From contig JAFWNB010000005.1 of assembly GCA_017545505.1 (NCBI GenBank), positions 1 to 64,000 on the forward strand: a DNA stretch of 64,000 nt. The letters run 5' to 3'. The stretch comes from Candidatus Saccharimonadota bacterium (GTDB lineage: Bacteria; Patescibacteriota; Saccharimonadia; Saccharimonadales; Saccharimonadaceae). Below, piece by piece: positions 9,974-17,703 of this stretch (position 1 is its first letter; the number at the start of each line of letters is the position of its first letter). The translations under genes and the position numbers were made by a program. The notes beneath the pieces are model-generated. The model was given only the letters and a program-made list of their open reading frames with translations, was not told the DNA's origin and did not search any database.

Positions 9974-10002
9974 ATTTTATCACAAAAAGATGTAGATTGC
10001 AA
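9974..10002 (-). promoter_or_regulatory. Promoter of rplJ-rplL
   Basis: On the minus strand TTGCAA (10002-9997), 17 bases, TAAAAT (9979-9974). It begins just after the stop codon of the membrane protein gene upstream and leaves a leader of about 125 bases before rplJ. Confidence 0.7.
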
Positions 10003-10003
10003 G

Positions 10004-10573
10004 CTAATAATCTCGTTTTGTGGTGACAAACTGGAAGATGCCGCCAACGGCAGCGAGACCGATGAGGATAGGCCAGTAGAGAGTGTCGAAGTTACCTTGA
10101 ATTTGTGGGAAGAACGCAAAGAGTACGAGGGTAAGAGCGTAGCTGCCGGCAACAGATGTAGCAATAATGATGGCTGGTTTCATGAGAGCTACTGCGGCAC
10201 CGGCGGCAATTACGCCGATAATTGCACCTATTGCTAGAGTTTGAATATCAGTTCCAAAGTATTGAATTGTCGCTAGCATTACTAATACGAAACAAATACC
10301 GCCGATGCAAACTTTTTCGATTGAAAAACCAAGTAATGCGAGTAGTAGACCGCCAGCAATCGGCAATAGGTTTTGCCAGAGATCGTTGCCGTCTATTTGC
10401 GGTACTAAATTATTAATAGTAGGCATGAGGAAATTCATCAGATTTAAACCAAGTAAAAACCAAATTATAAAAAATGCGGCCCTCTTGACTCGGAAGCCAA
10501 ACAACAGGACAGCTAGTCCGAGGATTATAAAGATTATTAATTCATATGTTTCTAAACTTCTTATCATTTCCAT
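10004..10573 (-). CDS. Polytopic membrane protein, TMEM198/DUF4203-like
   Basis: 189 aa with about seven hydrophobic segments and only short polar links (for example LIIFIILGLAVLLFGF, IAGGLLLALLGF, IGAIIGVIAAGAAVAL). Overall arrangement resembles the DUF4203/TMEM198-like fold. No catalytic motif is visible. It lies between the rplA terminator and the rplJ promoter. A TAAAAT box (10580-10585) sits 6 bases before the ATG and no ribosome binding site is seen, so it may be translated from a leaderless mRNA. Function unknown. Confidence 0.65.
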   Translation of the reverse strand: MEMIRSLETYELIIFIILGLAVLLFGFRVKRAAFFIIWFLLGLNLMNFLMPTINNLVPQIDGNDLWQNLLPIAGGLLLALLGFSIEKVCIGGICFVLVMLATIQYFGTDIQTLAIGAIIGVIAAGAAVALMKPAIIIATSVAGSYALTLVLFAFFPQIQGNFDTLYWPILIGLAAVGGIFQFVTTKRDY

Positions 10574-10590
10574 GGTTTTATTTTAACATA

Positions 10591-10625
10591 AAAAAACTTC
10601 CGGGATATTAAACCGGAAGTTTTTT
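10591..10625 (-). terminator. Terminator after rplA
   Basis: Stem AAAAAACTTCCGG/CCGGAAGTTTTTT with a 9-base loop, A/T-flanked on both sides, so it can work in both directions. It ends the rplA transcript. Confidence 0.85.
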
Positions 10626-10631
10626 AATTGT

Positions 10632-11561
10632 TTAGTTATATGAGTTTTCCACAGGAATTGATGGTCCCATCGTAGTTGTAACGAATACTGATTTTACGTA
10701 AGTTCCCTTTAATGATGATGGTTTTTGTGATTTTAGACTATCAAAGAACGCATTTGCATTTTCTAGAAGTTTCTCTGTGCCAAATGATGTTTTACCAATA
10801 CCAATATGTACGATTGCTTGTTTGTCGACGCGATATTCAACTTTACCGGCTTTTGATTCTTTGACAGCTTTTTCTACGTCCGTAGTTACAGTGCCAGCTT
10901 TTGGATTTGGCATTAAGCCTTTTGGCCCAAGTAGGCGGGCATATTTGCCGAGTTTTGGCATGTATTGCGGTGTTGAGATTAAAACATCAAAATCGATAAT
11001 TCCTTTATCTAATTGCTTTAAGAATGCTTCATCTTCTGCAATATCAGCTCCAGCTGTTTTTGCAGCTTTACACACGTCAAGAGGCGCAAATACTGCAACT
11101 TTTATGGTTTTACCATTGCCATTTGGGAGTACTAGAGTTGTACGAATGTTCTGATCGGCTTGACGTGGATCTACTCCTAAGCGAGTATGGATTTCTACGC
11201 TTGCATCGAACTTTGAAGGGTTAGTTTTGATTGCTAACTCGATAGCTTCTTTTAATGAGTAAGTTTTACCTTTTTCGATTAATTTTGCAGCTTCTTGGTA
11301 TTTTTTACCGCGGCGCTCAATTTTTGGACGAGTGACAGGTGTAGCGCCTTTTGGTTTAACTTCGGCTTCTTTTTCTTTACGTTCAACTTTTCGGGCTTGG
11401 CGTTCTTCTTCGGCTTTTACTTCTTCAATATGTTTTTTAGATTTTTTGCCAGATTTGGCAAATTTTTCTGGTTCTTCGTTTATGGTCTCCTCAACTACTT
11501 CTGGAGTTGTTTCTATTGGAGCTTCATTTTTGATTTCTTCTTCAGCTTTTTTATTAGCCAT
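10632..11561 (-). CDS. rplA: 50S ribosomal protein L1 with long charged N-terminal extension
   Basis: 309 aa against about 230 for most bacterial L1. The start at ATG 11561 has AGAAAGGA 5 bases upstream, which rules out the longer frame. Residues 1 to about 85 form a Lys/Glu-rich tail (KSGKKSKKHIEEVKAEEE...). The true L1 core begins near KKYQEAAKLIEKGKTYSLKE and carries the rRNA-binding signature (KLGKYARLLGPKGLMPNPKAG). L1 forms the mobile stalk at the E site and often represses its own operon. Unusually, rplA is separated from rplK by an unrelated gene and has its own promoter and terminator. Confidence 0.96.
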   Translation of the reverse strand: MANKKAEEEIKNEAPIETTPEVVEETINEEPEKFAKSGKKSKKHIEEVKAEEERQARKVERKEKEAEVKPKGATPVTRPKIERRGKKYQEAAKLIEKGKTYSLKEAIELAIKTNPSKFDASVEIHTRLGVDPRQADQNIRTTLVLPNGNGKTIKVAVFAPLDVCKAAKTAGADIAEDEAFLKQLDKGIIDFDVLISTPQYMPKLGKYARLLGPKGLMPNPKAGTVTTDVEKAVKESKAGKVEYRVDKQAIVHIGIGKTSFGTEKLLENANAFFDSLKSQKPSSLKGTYVKSVFVTTTMGPSIPVENSYN

Positions 11562-11620
11562 AAATTCCTTTCTGTGGTGCTTGCGGATTATTCCTCCCAC
11601 ATATTAATTTAACTCAGTAT

Positions 11621-11649
11621 ATTATAACAAATTTTTAAAATTTTGGCAA
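11621..11649 (-). promoter_or_regulatory. Promoter of rplA
   Basis: Minus strand TTGCCA (11649-11644), 17 bases, TATAAT (11626-11621). About 55 bases of leader precede the rplA start. Confidence 0.75.
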
Positions 11650-11655
11650 GAAAAT

Positions 11656-11673
11656 AGGGGCCCGGAGGCCCCT
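11656..11673 (-). terminator. Terminator after the 161-aa gene
   Basis: Perfect 7-bp stem AGGGGCC/GGCCCCT with a 4-base loop, then ATTTTCTT on the minus strand. It isolates the 161-aa gene from rplA. Confidence 0.7.
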
Positions 11674-11703
11674 AAAAGAAAGGAACACGAACGATGAGAA
11701 TTA

Positions 11704-12189
11704 TCAGTCGTTCATATAGTTAGCTTTTTTGCGGCTTCGGGCTACTGCCCCGATTCTAAAATCAGGGTCGTATAAACCACACTTTGGTTTTTTGCCATTT
11801 CTTAGAAAATATCTCATTTCTGAAATAGCATTTTTGACTGCTTCGTAATCGCACCTTTCCAGGTGTGACTCTATCTCTTTCTTCAGCTGAATTAATTCTT
11901 TTTCATCTAAAGAATCAAGATATTCTTCCGCTTCCCATTCGGGAAGATTCAAGAACCCTACCTGATTCTTTTTGATCTCTTCGATCGTAGCCCTATCGAT
12001 TTTTATTATCTTGATCTTGGGCCTTTTTCCAGCAGTCATTTTCGCAACGACCATTGAGGCCGTTTCGGCTTCGCTTAATACCTCATAGTATTCATCGAGT
12101 CGGTTTTTTTGAACCTTACTCCATGTATTGTAGAGGTTTTTGATTTTGCTCCTTAATTCTCTTTTTGTGTTAACGTACGAAATGCCCAA
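11704..12189 (-). CDS. Unknown charged helical protein inserted between rplK and rplA
   Basis: 161 aa, rich in Lys, Glu and Arg, mostly predicted helical (ELRSKIKNLYNTWSKVQKNR; DSLDEKELIQLKKEIESHLE), with a basic C-terminus (RSRKKANYMND). I do not recognise a family. The start is probably TTG 12189, with AAGGGGGG 9 bases upstream. It has a near-perfect promoter (12235-12263) and its own terminator (11656-11673), so it is an independent unit placed inside the normally contiguous rplK-rplA pair. Strong expression seems likely. Whether it acts in translation is unknown. Confidence 0.65.
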   Translation of the reverse strand: MGISYVNTKRELRSKIKNLYNTWSKVQKNRLDEYYEVLSEAETASMVVAKMTAGKRPKIKIIKIDRATIEEIKKNQVGFLNLPEWEAEEYLDSLDEKELIQLKKEIESHLERCDYEAVKNAISEMRYFLRNGKKPKCGLYDPDFRIGAVARSRKKANYMND

Positions 12190-12234
12190 ATGTGTTTACC
12201 CCCCTTCAATTTTATCAAAATGGACTATTTATCT

Positions 12235-12263
12235 ATTATATCATTATTTATATTTCTTGTCAA
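12235..12263 (-). promoter_or_regulatory. Consensus promoter of the 161-aa gene
   Basis: Minus strand TTGACA (12263-12258), exactly 17 bases, TATAAT (12240-12235). This is a textbook sigma-70 consensus. Confidence 0.85.
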
Positions 12264-12267
12264 TAAA

Positions 12268-12294
12268 AATAACTCCCAATTTCTGGAAGTTATT
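12268..12294 (-). terminator. Terminator after rplK
   Basis: Arms AATAACT/AGTTATT, extended by CC/GG pairs with one mismatch, followed by T-rich sequence on the minus strand, 16 bases after the rplK stop. Confidence 0.65.
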
Positions 12295-12309
12295 TTGGCT
12301 TATTATGTT

Positions 12310-12738
12310 TTAATCTGTCACTTCGACGCCCATTGAACGAGCAGTGCCTGCAACAATTTTGATGGCGCCTTCGATATCAACGGCGTTTAATTGGTCCATC
12401 TTTTTCTCGGCAATTTCTTGGAGCTGAGCTTTGGTGATTTTGCCTACTTTGTCGACATTTGGTTTGCCGGAGCCTTTTTGGATTTTAATAGCTTCGCGGA
12501 TTAAATCATCTACTGGTTGACCTAAGGATTTCCAATCAAATGTACGATCTTCAAACACGCGAATATGCACAATCACATCTTTGCCCATTAAATCTTTGGT
12601 GGCTTCGTTAAATGGATTAATAAAGTCCATCATGTTGAGCCCCCATTGACCGAGGGTTGAACCGACTGGAGGACCCGCAGTGGCGCGTCCGGCCGGAATT
12701 CGTAGTTTTAGATTGCCTATTACTTTCTTTTCTACCAT
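12310..12738 (-). CDS. rplK: 50S ribosomal protein L11
   Basis: 142 aa, normal length. The N-terminal domain has KLRIPAGRATAGPPVGSTLG with the conserved proline-rich segment. The C-terminal domain has the rRNA-binding part (GSGKPNVDKVGKITKAQLQE and GTARSMGVEV). L11 forms the base of the GTPase-associated stalk. Its own promoter (12769-12797) lies in the 60-base gap after nusG, so it can be expressed separately from secE-nusG. Confidence 0.97.
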   Translation of the reverse strand: MVEKKVIGNLKLRIPAGRATAGPPVGSTLGQWGLNMMDFINPFNEATKDLMGKDVIVHIRVFEDRTFDWKSLGQPVDDLIREAIKIQKGSGKPNVDKVGKITKAQLQEIAEKKMDQLNAVDIEGAIKIVAGTARSMGVEVTD

Positions 12739-12768
12739 AGTTTTCTCTTTCTAGTGCGTAACTATATT

Positions 12769-12797
12769 ATTATACCAATTTATGATTGTTTTTGCAA
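12769..12797 (-). promoter_or_regulatory. Promoter of rplK
   Basis: Minus strand TTGCAA (12797-12792), 17 bases, TATAAT (12774-12769). Confidence 0.75.
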
Positions 12798-12798
12798 A

Positions 12799-13347
12799 TT
12801 AATTAAGTTGTTTGACTTGTAAAGCGTCAAGCTCGACTGGAGTTTCGCGACCAAACATCGACACCATAACTTTGAGTTTACCTTTAGCCGCATCGATTTC
12901 GGAAATTGAGCCATCGAAGCCTTTGAACGGACCATCGGTGATAGAAACAACTTCGCCAACTTCGTATTTAACGGAGAATTTTGGATCTTCGACACCCATG
13001 CGTTTTTTAATTTTGGCGATTTCTTTTTCGGAAACTGGGGTAGGTTGAGTTCCGGTACCGATAAAACCAGTAACGCCTGGAGTATTTCGAATTATATACC
13101 AGGTTTCATCTGACAATTTCATATCTACTAGTACATAACCCTGTAATATTTTACGATCGACAATTTTGCGTTTGCCGTTTTTAATCTCAATCTGCTTTTC
13201 TTTCGGTACGATTGCTTCGAAAATTTTGTTTGCCATTTCTACGGTGTTTGTACGCTGATTGATTGAGTCGGCAACTTTGTCCTCATATCCACTATATGTT
13301 GAAATTGCGTACCATGCACGTGTACTATCATATCTGTTTACTGCCAT
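12799..13347 (-). CDS. nusG: Transcription termination/antitermination factor NusG
   Basis: 182 aa. The N-terminal NGN domain starts at RAWYAISTYSGYEDKVADSI and includes LQGYVLVDMKLSDETWYIIR and TPGVTGFIG. The C-terminal KOW domain includes GEVVSITDGPFKGFDGSISE. NusG binds RNA polymerase and couples it to Rho or ribosomes. The start is one base after the secE stop, the usual secE-nusG pairing. Confidence 0.97.
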   Translation of the reverse strand: MAVNRYDSTRAWYAISTYSGYEDKVADSINQRTNTVEMANKIFEAIVPKEKQIEIKNGKRKIVDRKILQGYVLVDMKLSDETWYIIRNTPGVTGFIGTGTQPTPVSEKEIAKIKKRMGVEDPKFSVKYEVGEVVSITDGPFKGFDGSISEIDAAKGKLKVMVSMFGRETPVELDALQVKQLN

Positions 13348-13348
13348 A

Positions 13349-13738
13349 TTAACCCTTTCCTAAAATTAAATTAAATAACCATGAGAAGAACAAATCGAGC
13401 AATGCGATAATTATCATGAATATAGCAGTATAAATAATCACTGCGAGTACCATTTTCCAAGTGGTTTTGCGATTTGTCCAACGAACTTGGCGTAATTCAT
13501 GCCAAGAGTCGCGTAGATATCTTCCAAATGCTACGAATGGTCTAAATAGTATAAATACTTTCTTTTTTGATTTGTTGGCGCTATCGATTTTTTTTGCTGC
13601 TTTCTTGATATCTTTTGCCTTTGATTTTGAAGATTTTTTGTCTTTGACGACAACTTTTTTACGAGTAATTGTCGGCGCATCAGACTTATCCTCTTTCGAG
13701 GGGCCGTCACTTGCTTTTATTCTAGTGATTTTTGCCAT
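13349..13738 (-). CDS. secE: Preprotein translocase subunit SecE with basic cytoplasmic extension
   Basis: 129 aa. Residues 1 to about 70 are a highly charged Lys-rich tail. Then comes the conserved SecE core: the amphipathic region RYLRDSWHELRQVRWTNRKT and one membrane helix (VLAVIIYTAIFMIIIALLDL). SecE clamps the SecY channel. It is followed immediately by nusG. Transcription probably starts from TTGACA-17-TATACT at 13784-13812. Confidence 0.93.
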   Translation of the reverse strand: MAKITRIKASDGPSKEDKSDAPTITRKKVVVKDKKSSKSKAKDIKKAAKKIDSANKSKKKVFILFRPFVAFGRYLRDSWHELRQVRWTNRKTTWKMVLAVIIYTAIFMIIIALLDLFFSWLFNLILGKG

Positions 13739-13753
13739 TTTACTCCTTTTGTA

Positions 13754-13776
13754 TAAAAAAAGTCTGATACCAGACT
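13754..13776 (-). terminator. Hairpin with U-tract at the start of the secE leader
   Basis: Stem AGTCTG/CAGACT (13761-13776), 4-base loop, followed on the minus strand by seven T. It can end the transcript of the acyltransferase-like gene, but also lies at or just after the expected secE transcription start. Confidence 0.65.
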
Positions 13777-13783
13777 TGTCAAT

Positions 13784-13812
13784 AGTATACTCTTTTACTT
13801 AATAGTTGTCAA
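13784..13812 (-). promoter_or_regulatory. Promoter of secE-nusG
   Basis: Minus strand TTGACA (13812-13807), 17 bases, TATACT (13789-13784). It overlaps the last codons of the upstream acyltransferase-like gene. Confidence 0.8.
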
Positions 13813-14768
13813 TACCAAAACTCTTTTGGGAGTTTATCGGCGAGCCTTTGATGAAAATCATAATCAAAACCTTCTAGTCGTTTTGGTTTTTTGGTTTTGA
13901 AATATTTTTTTCTTATATAATCTGCTGTCATTATTTCGCCCGGTATTAGCTGATATTTCTTAAAGAAATTAAGTCCACGTTTATAATTTTTGGGTGGTAA
14001 AATAGCCATTGGCAAAAAATCGCAATTCATCTTTGGATCCGAATATAGTTTTACTGCGAGCATAGACATTGTCGGGATAATCTCTTCTTTTTTGTCATAG
14101 GCTTTTTTCGACTTAAAGACCGTAGCTTGACGCGTGGCGGATGGTGCCACAAAGATTACTCCGCCGTTCATTACGGCTTCGTGCGAAAGGTTCGTGTAGA
14201 TATCTCTAAAAGCACGTTTTAATTTATTGGCTGCTTCGTATTTTTTTGTTCCCTCCTTTAAATTCATTTTCTTCCATGTAGACGGCGTAATTGTAGGTGT
14301 TAAAACAATTCCTAGTCTTTTAATTCTATCGTAATTTGGGGCAAGAGCTTCGTACCAAGGTAAATTAACCGGAAAATACATTGGTTTATCGCCCATAATA
14401 TCAATCTTCATTGTAAGTATTCTGCCAATTTCACCAAGCGATGGATGATTAAAACCAATTACTAGGCCGTTTTTTTGGTCTTTTGGCATACCTTCATATG
14501 AGCCAGGGGCTAGTTTAGATAATACTTTTACGAGTTTTTTACGTGCTGCATGGTTGTGTTTTTCTGGATTAATATCTGGACCAGTAGAGCCAAAGAAATA
14601 ATTGATTGCTGCATTGCAAGCTTTTCCGACTGGTACCATTTCTTTGCGTAGATTTTCTGAACCTAACGTTGTGAGGAGTGAATAATTATCATGTTGAATT
14701 TTATCAATAATTTCTTCGGCGGATAGCGTTTCGAGTTCTTTTTCTGTGAAAGTTTTTTTCTTTGCCAT
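13809..14768 (-). CDS. Putative acyltransferase-like protein (PlsC-type fold, uncertain)
   Basis: 319 aa. The best clue is GLVIGFNHPSLGEIGRILTM: NHPSLGE resembles the PlsC NHxxxxD box with Glu in place of Asp. Further on, GGVIFVAPSATRQ could correspond to the FPEGTR-like block. On this basis it may be a glycerolipid-type acyltransferase, but both boxes deviate, so activity is uncertain. No membrane helix or signal peptide is evident. TATAAT at 14778-14783 lies 9 bases before the ATG without a Shine-Dalgarno sequence, suggesting a leaderless mRNA. It borders the integrative element on its chromosomal side. Confidence 0.55.
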   Translation of the reverse strand: MAKKKTFTEKELETLSAEEIIDKIQHDNYSLLTTLGSENLRKEMVPVGKACNAAINYFFGSTGPDINPEKHNHAARKKLVKVLSKLAPGSYEGMPKDQKNGLVIGFNHPSLGEIGRILTMKIDIMGDKPMYFPVNLPWYEALAPNYDRIKRLGIVLTPTITPSTWKKMNLKEGTKKYEAANKLKRAFRDIYTNLSHEAVMNGGVIFVAPSATRQATVFKSKKAYDKKEEIIPTMSMLAVKLYSDPKMNCDFLPMAILPPKNYKRGLNFFKKYQLIPGEIMTADYIRKKYFKTKKPKRLEGFDYDFHQRLADKLPKEFWY

Positions 14769-14789
14769 AGTGAGTCTATTATAGCACTT

Positions 14790-16496
14790 TTAGTACAAAT
14801 GTGATAAAATAAAGTGGCTTGGGGATTCGCCAAGTGGTAAGGCAGCGGGTTCTGGTCCCGCCATTCGGGGGTTCGAATCCCTCATCCCCAGCCATAAGGG
14901 TCGCTTAACGTCCAAAAGAAGCGTTTTAAATGGTTCTCTCGGTGTTAATTCGACTAAATTACCAGAAACTCGTAGGTTCGATAGTAGAAAACCGACGAGT
15001 CTTTTTTTATCTTCCGTTTCAGCTTGTTCGAAAATCCGATCCGCTCTCTCAAAGACATCTAACAGAGTTCCGACCGTATCATAGTAGTTCGAGTCGGCAC
15101 CGTCTAGTTTCTTTTCTTTTTGTTCGATTTCGGCAAGTTCCGCTTTGTAGCGCTTATTATTTTCGTTATAAAGGTCTAGAGTAATACTCTTGTCCATTAA
15201 GGCATCGTAGGCGTTCCTTTGACGCTCTTGTAGCTTCTTCCTGCGTCTTACAAGCTCTTTTCTTTCTGCATTATAGAAATCCGTTTTCTGGTTGTGCAGT
15301 TCAGCGAGCTCTTGGCGGAGTTCTTCTATTTTTTCGTCAGGTAGCTTCAATTGCCTAAGCACTTCGCGGATAGCTTCATCGATAACTTCCTCCTTAATAC
15401 ATACAATCTTCTCATGTTTATGTTTGGCGTTAGTACAGTGATAATACTTGAAGTGACTAACTTTGCCTGATTTGTAGCGTTTTGTCTTGAAATCTGGAGT
15501 ATAAGTACAACCGCAGTCCGCGCAAAGGATTAAGCCTCGATAAGGCGCGTCTGTTGAGCCGTCCAATCTTCGTCTCATAACTCTGTGTCCATCTAGCATA
15601 TCCTGAACTGCGTCAAATAGATCTGTATCTATTAAATGTTCGTAGTTATGCGGATAATAATCGCCAGTTTTTCGATCTAAAATGTAGCCTATATAGAATC
15701 TGTTGCGAAGCCAGCATTGAACGTTGCTAGATGCGATTCTAAGCCCATATTTGCGGTTAATATATCTAGTGAGTGTCTTAACCGAATAGCTCCCACTTGC
15801 GTAGAGCCGAAAAGCTTGCTTTACGATCGTGGCGTTAGGCTCGAGTGGGACAACGGTCTTAATCTTCGGTTTTAATTGAATAACCTTATGCTCATACCCG
15901 AAAGGTGCGCTCCATGGAAGCTCGCCGCGGTCTAGTTTGGTATATTTCGTATTGACGCCGTCTTCTTTGATGCGATTCAGGTATTCCTGAGCGACGAACA
16001 TCTTTACGTTCCAGTTAGTCAAGATGGCCGCTCGGCTATCTTTGCTAAGCTCTATATTCTCATCGACGCAGTGAATATGCTTGTCGTATTTTTGCATTAA
16101 CTCATCGATAAGTACGGCATCGCGAAAGTTCCTGGAAATACGATCGGCACGAAAGGCGATTAGATCTGTGATTTCTTCGTGATCGCGAAAATACTCTATC
16201 ATCTCATTAAAGCGCTTACGTTCCTTGTATTGTCCGCCAGTTTCGCCGACTTTGTATTCTTTGACGATATTTAAACCTTGCCTTGTGGCATAGTCTCGCA
16301 TTTTCGGGAGCTGGATTTCGTCAAGAGATAAGCCTTCTTTTTCCTGCCTAGCAGTGGAGACGCGTGCGAATAGAATTGCATTCCGTTTTATTGGCGGCTC
16401 TTCTGTAAAACTTTCAGGAAAGCGTCTAGATGGCGCCATGGCGCGTGAAGTGTTATTGAACCGATATTTTGGTTCGCTCATGTTATGTACAATCAT
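14790..16496 (-). CDS. Large serine recombinase (integrase of the tRNA-Gln element)
   Basis: 568 aa. The N-terminal resolvase domain (about residues 38-190) has the nucleophile Ser in FARVSTARQEKEG and the arginine-rich FRADRISRNFRDA. Next come a recombinase domain (APFGYEH..., LTRYINRKYGLR), a zinc ribbon (CADCGC ... YHC) and a long coiled coil (KIEELRQELAELHNQ to QKEKKLDG). It integrates and excises the element. The last ~35 residues (from about LWLGMRDSNPRM) are read from the opposite strand of tRNA-Gln and host flank, so this C-terminus exists only in the integrated state. An AAGG box lies 8 bases before ATG 16496. Confidence 0.92.
   Translation of the reverse strand: MIVHNMSEPKYRFNNTSRAMAPSRRFPESFTEEPPIKRNAILFARVSTARQEKEGLSLDEIQLPKMRDYATRQGLNIVKEYKVGETGGQYKERKRFNEMIEYFRDHEEITDLIAFRADRISRNFRDAVLIDELMQKYDKHIHCVDENIELSKDSRAAILTNWNVKMFVAQEYLNRIKEDGVNTKYTKLDRGELPWSAPFGYEHKVIQLKPKIKTVVPLEPNATIVKQAFRLYASGSYSVKTLTRYINRKYGLRIASSNVQCWLRNRFYIGYILDRKTGDYYPHNYEHLIDTDLFDAVQDMLDGHRVMRRRLDGSTDAPYRGLILCADCGCTYTPDFKTKRYKSGKVSHFKYYHCTNAKHKHEKIVCIKEEVIDEAIREVLRQLKLPDEKIEELRQELAELHNQKTDFYNAERKELVRRRKKLQERQRNAYDALMDKSITLDLYNENNKRYKAELAEIEQKEKKLDGADSNYYDTVGTLLDVFERADRIFEQAETEDKKRLVGFLLSNLRVSGNLVELTPREPFKTLLLDVKRPLWLGMRDSNPRMAGPEPAALPLGESPSHFILSHLY
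14820..14894 (+). tRNA. tRNA-Gln (anticodon CUG)
   Basis: Acceptor TGGGGAT pairs with ATCCCCA, then discriminator G and encoded CCA. Anticodon loop TTCTGGT gives CTG. The T-arm has GGTTCGAATCC. A TAAAAT box lies upstream at 14805-14810. The 3' end abuts the integrative element, and the gene stays intact, as is typical for tRNA-targeting elements. It overlaps the antisense end of the serine recombinase frame. Confidence 0.95.
14888..14895 (+). repeat. Candidate left attachment core of the tRNA-Gln element
   Basis: CCAGCCAT covers the tRNA-Gln 3' end. The same 8 bases occur at 29691-29698 in the gap before the next chromosomal gene. This fits the two ends of the element, though 8 bases alone are not proof. 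Confidence 0.4.
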
Positions 16497-16545
16497 ACTC
16501 TAAACCTTAAATAAGTCTAGTTGCGATTCAATGGAATCGGTGATT

Positions 16546-17703
16546 TTAGGATATTGTTTTGATTCCGTAAGATTCTAGGTCTATTGGTTCAAACTCTTCG
16601 ATTGCTCTTGAAATAACGTCAAATGCAGAGTTTTTATGCTTAGTGAAAACTATATTGTCGATTATCTTGGTGATTCTCGACCATTGCGTTGGCGTAGCTT
16701 GAATTAAGTTCCTAATCTCGCGGCAGCCAGTGTCCTTTATAAGTTCATGAATGGCTAACGCTATCAGCTTTTGATTTGGCTTAGTTTCGGGATTGTTGAT
16801 GTTTAAGTCTTTAATAAACTCTTCGGGTGCGGTCGCTACTGCTTCGGAAAGTCCGAGGTTAGTCTCAGCAATGCGGCCGAACTCGTATCGAAGAATTTTG
16901 CGTGCGAGCTCTATGTTAAAGAGTTCATTAAAACAGATTTTGTCTGAATCCTCGCCGACTTTCGCCAATATTGCCTTTATGGCGCGACGCGAATTGTATC
17001 TAGTTTCGATTCTTACGACCTCGAACGGTCTGTGTTGTTCGAACAAATCTAACAGAGATAGCTGACAGTAGTTGTCGTTTTCAATTAGCGTCTTCTCGGA
17101 AACTCTACTACGCTCTAGCTCTTTCTTCTTGTTATAGATAGCAATTCCGTTAGAATTATTGAAAAAGTGTAGCGTCTCGCCGTAGTTCTTATATGTTCTT
17201 GTGTCGCTTTGCCTGCGAGTAGTAATGTTTACTTTTGCCAGTTCGCTAATAATCTCAGAAGCGGTCGTATAATTCGTTAAGACTACGTTCTTCCCGAAGT
17301 GGACGCGCAACGCTCTAGCAGTTTCTATATCTGTTTTTTGGGTAATAACGCCCATATCGCTCAGCTTTTTAGCTAGTTTTGATACTACGCTAGAAAAGTC
17401 ACTATCTTTTAGCTCATCAAAATTATTTCCAAACAGGAGTTTTGGCGCTGAAAATTCTACTAGTAGATCAATTACGGCTCCGCCAGCTCTGATTGCTTTA
17501 ATAAGCTTTAGTCTTGGCAAATAGTGCCCCAGTTTCTTATCTTCGCGGCTCGGATTTAGGTGGCAGCAAATTACTTTGCCGCCACCAAAATTATAGAATG
17601 GAGATTCGAATAGTCCTCTAGCATTTGGCGTGAATTTGTCGTATATCTCTTCTGTTAATCTGAACTGAGTCGAATTCAGACTGAGAACTATCGTGTCGAT
17701 CAT
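16546..17703 (-). CDS. Putative rolling-circle-type replication initiator (phage gpII/X-like)
   Basis: 385 aa. The opening MIDTIVLSL, the Gly-rich/aromatic middle (LPRLKLIKAIRAGG; LRVHFGKNVVLTNY) and GIAIYNKKKELERS with a candidate nicking Tyr resemble the gene II/X and Cri-type initiators of filamentous phages and small plasmids. I cannot confirm the metal-binding motif by eye. An initiator fits its place between integrase and small regulatory genes in an excisable element. Its start overlaps the 3' end of the SpoVG-like gene by 86 bases. Confidence 0.5.
   Translation of the reverse strand: MIDTIVLSLNSTQFRLTEEIYDKFTPNARGLFESPFYNFGGGKVICCHLNPSREDKKLGHYLPRLKLIKAIRAGGAVIDLLVEFSAPKLLFGNNFDELKDSDFSSVVSKLAKKLSDMGVITQKTDIETARALRVHFGKNVVLTNYTTASEIISELAKVNITTRRQSDTRTYKNYGETLHFFNNSNGIAIYNKKKELERSRVSEKTLIENDNYCQLSLLDLFEQHRPFEVVRIETRYNSRRAIKAILAKVGEDSDKICFNELFNIELARKILRYEFGRIAETNLGLSEAVATAPEEFIKDLNINNPETKPNQKLIALAIHELIKDTGCREIRNLIQATPTQWSRITKIIDNIVFTKHKNSAFDVISRAIEEFEPIDLESYGIKTIS

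Noticed and set aside
11295-11612. Plus-strand frame with many Phe and aromatic residues opposite rplA
   Set aside because: It is the complement of the Lys/Glu-rich L1 extension (AAA/GAA read backwards gives TTT/TTC); no ribosome binding site.
14930-15184. Plus-strand 84-aa frame next to tRNA-Gln
   Set aside because: Entirely opposite the serine recombinase coding sequence; no start signals.
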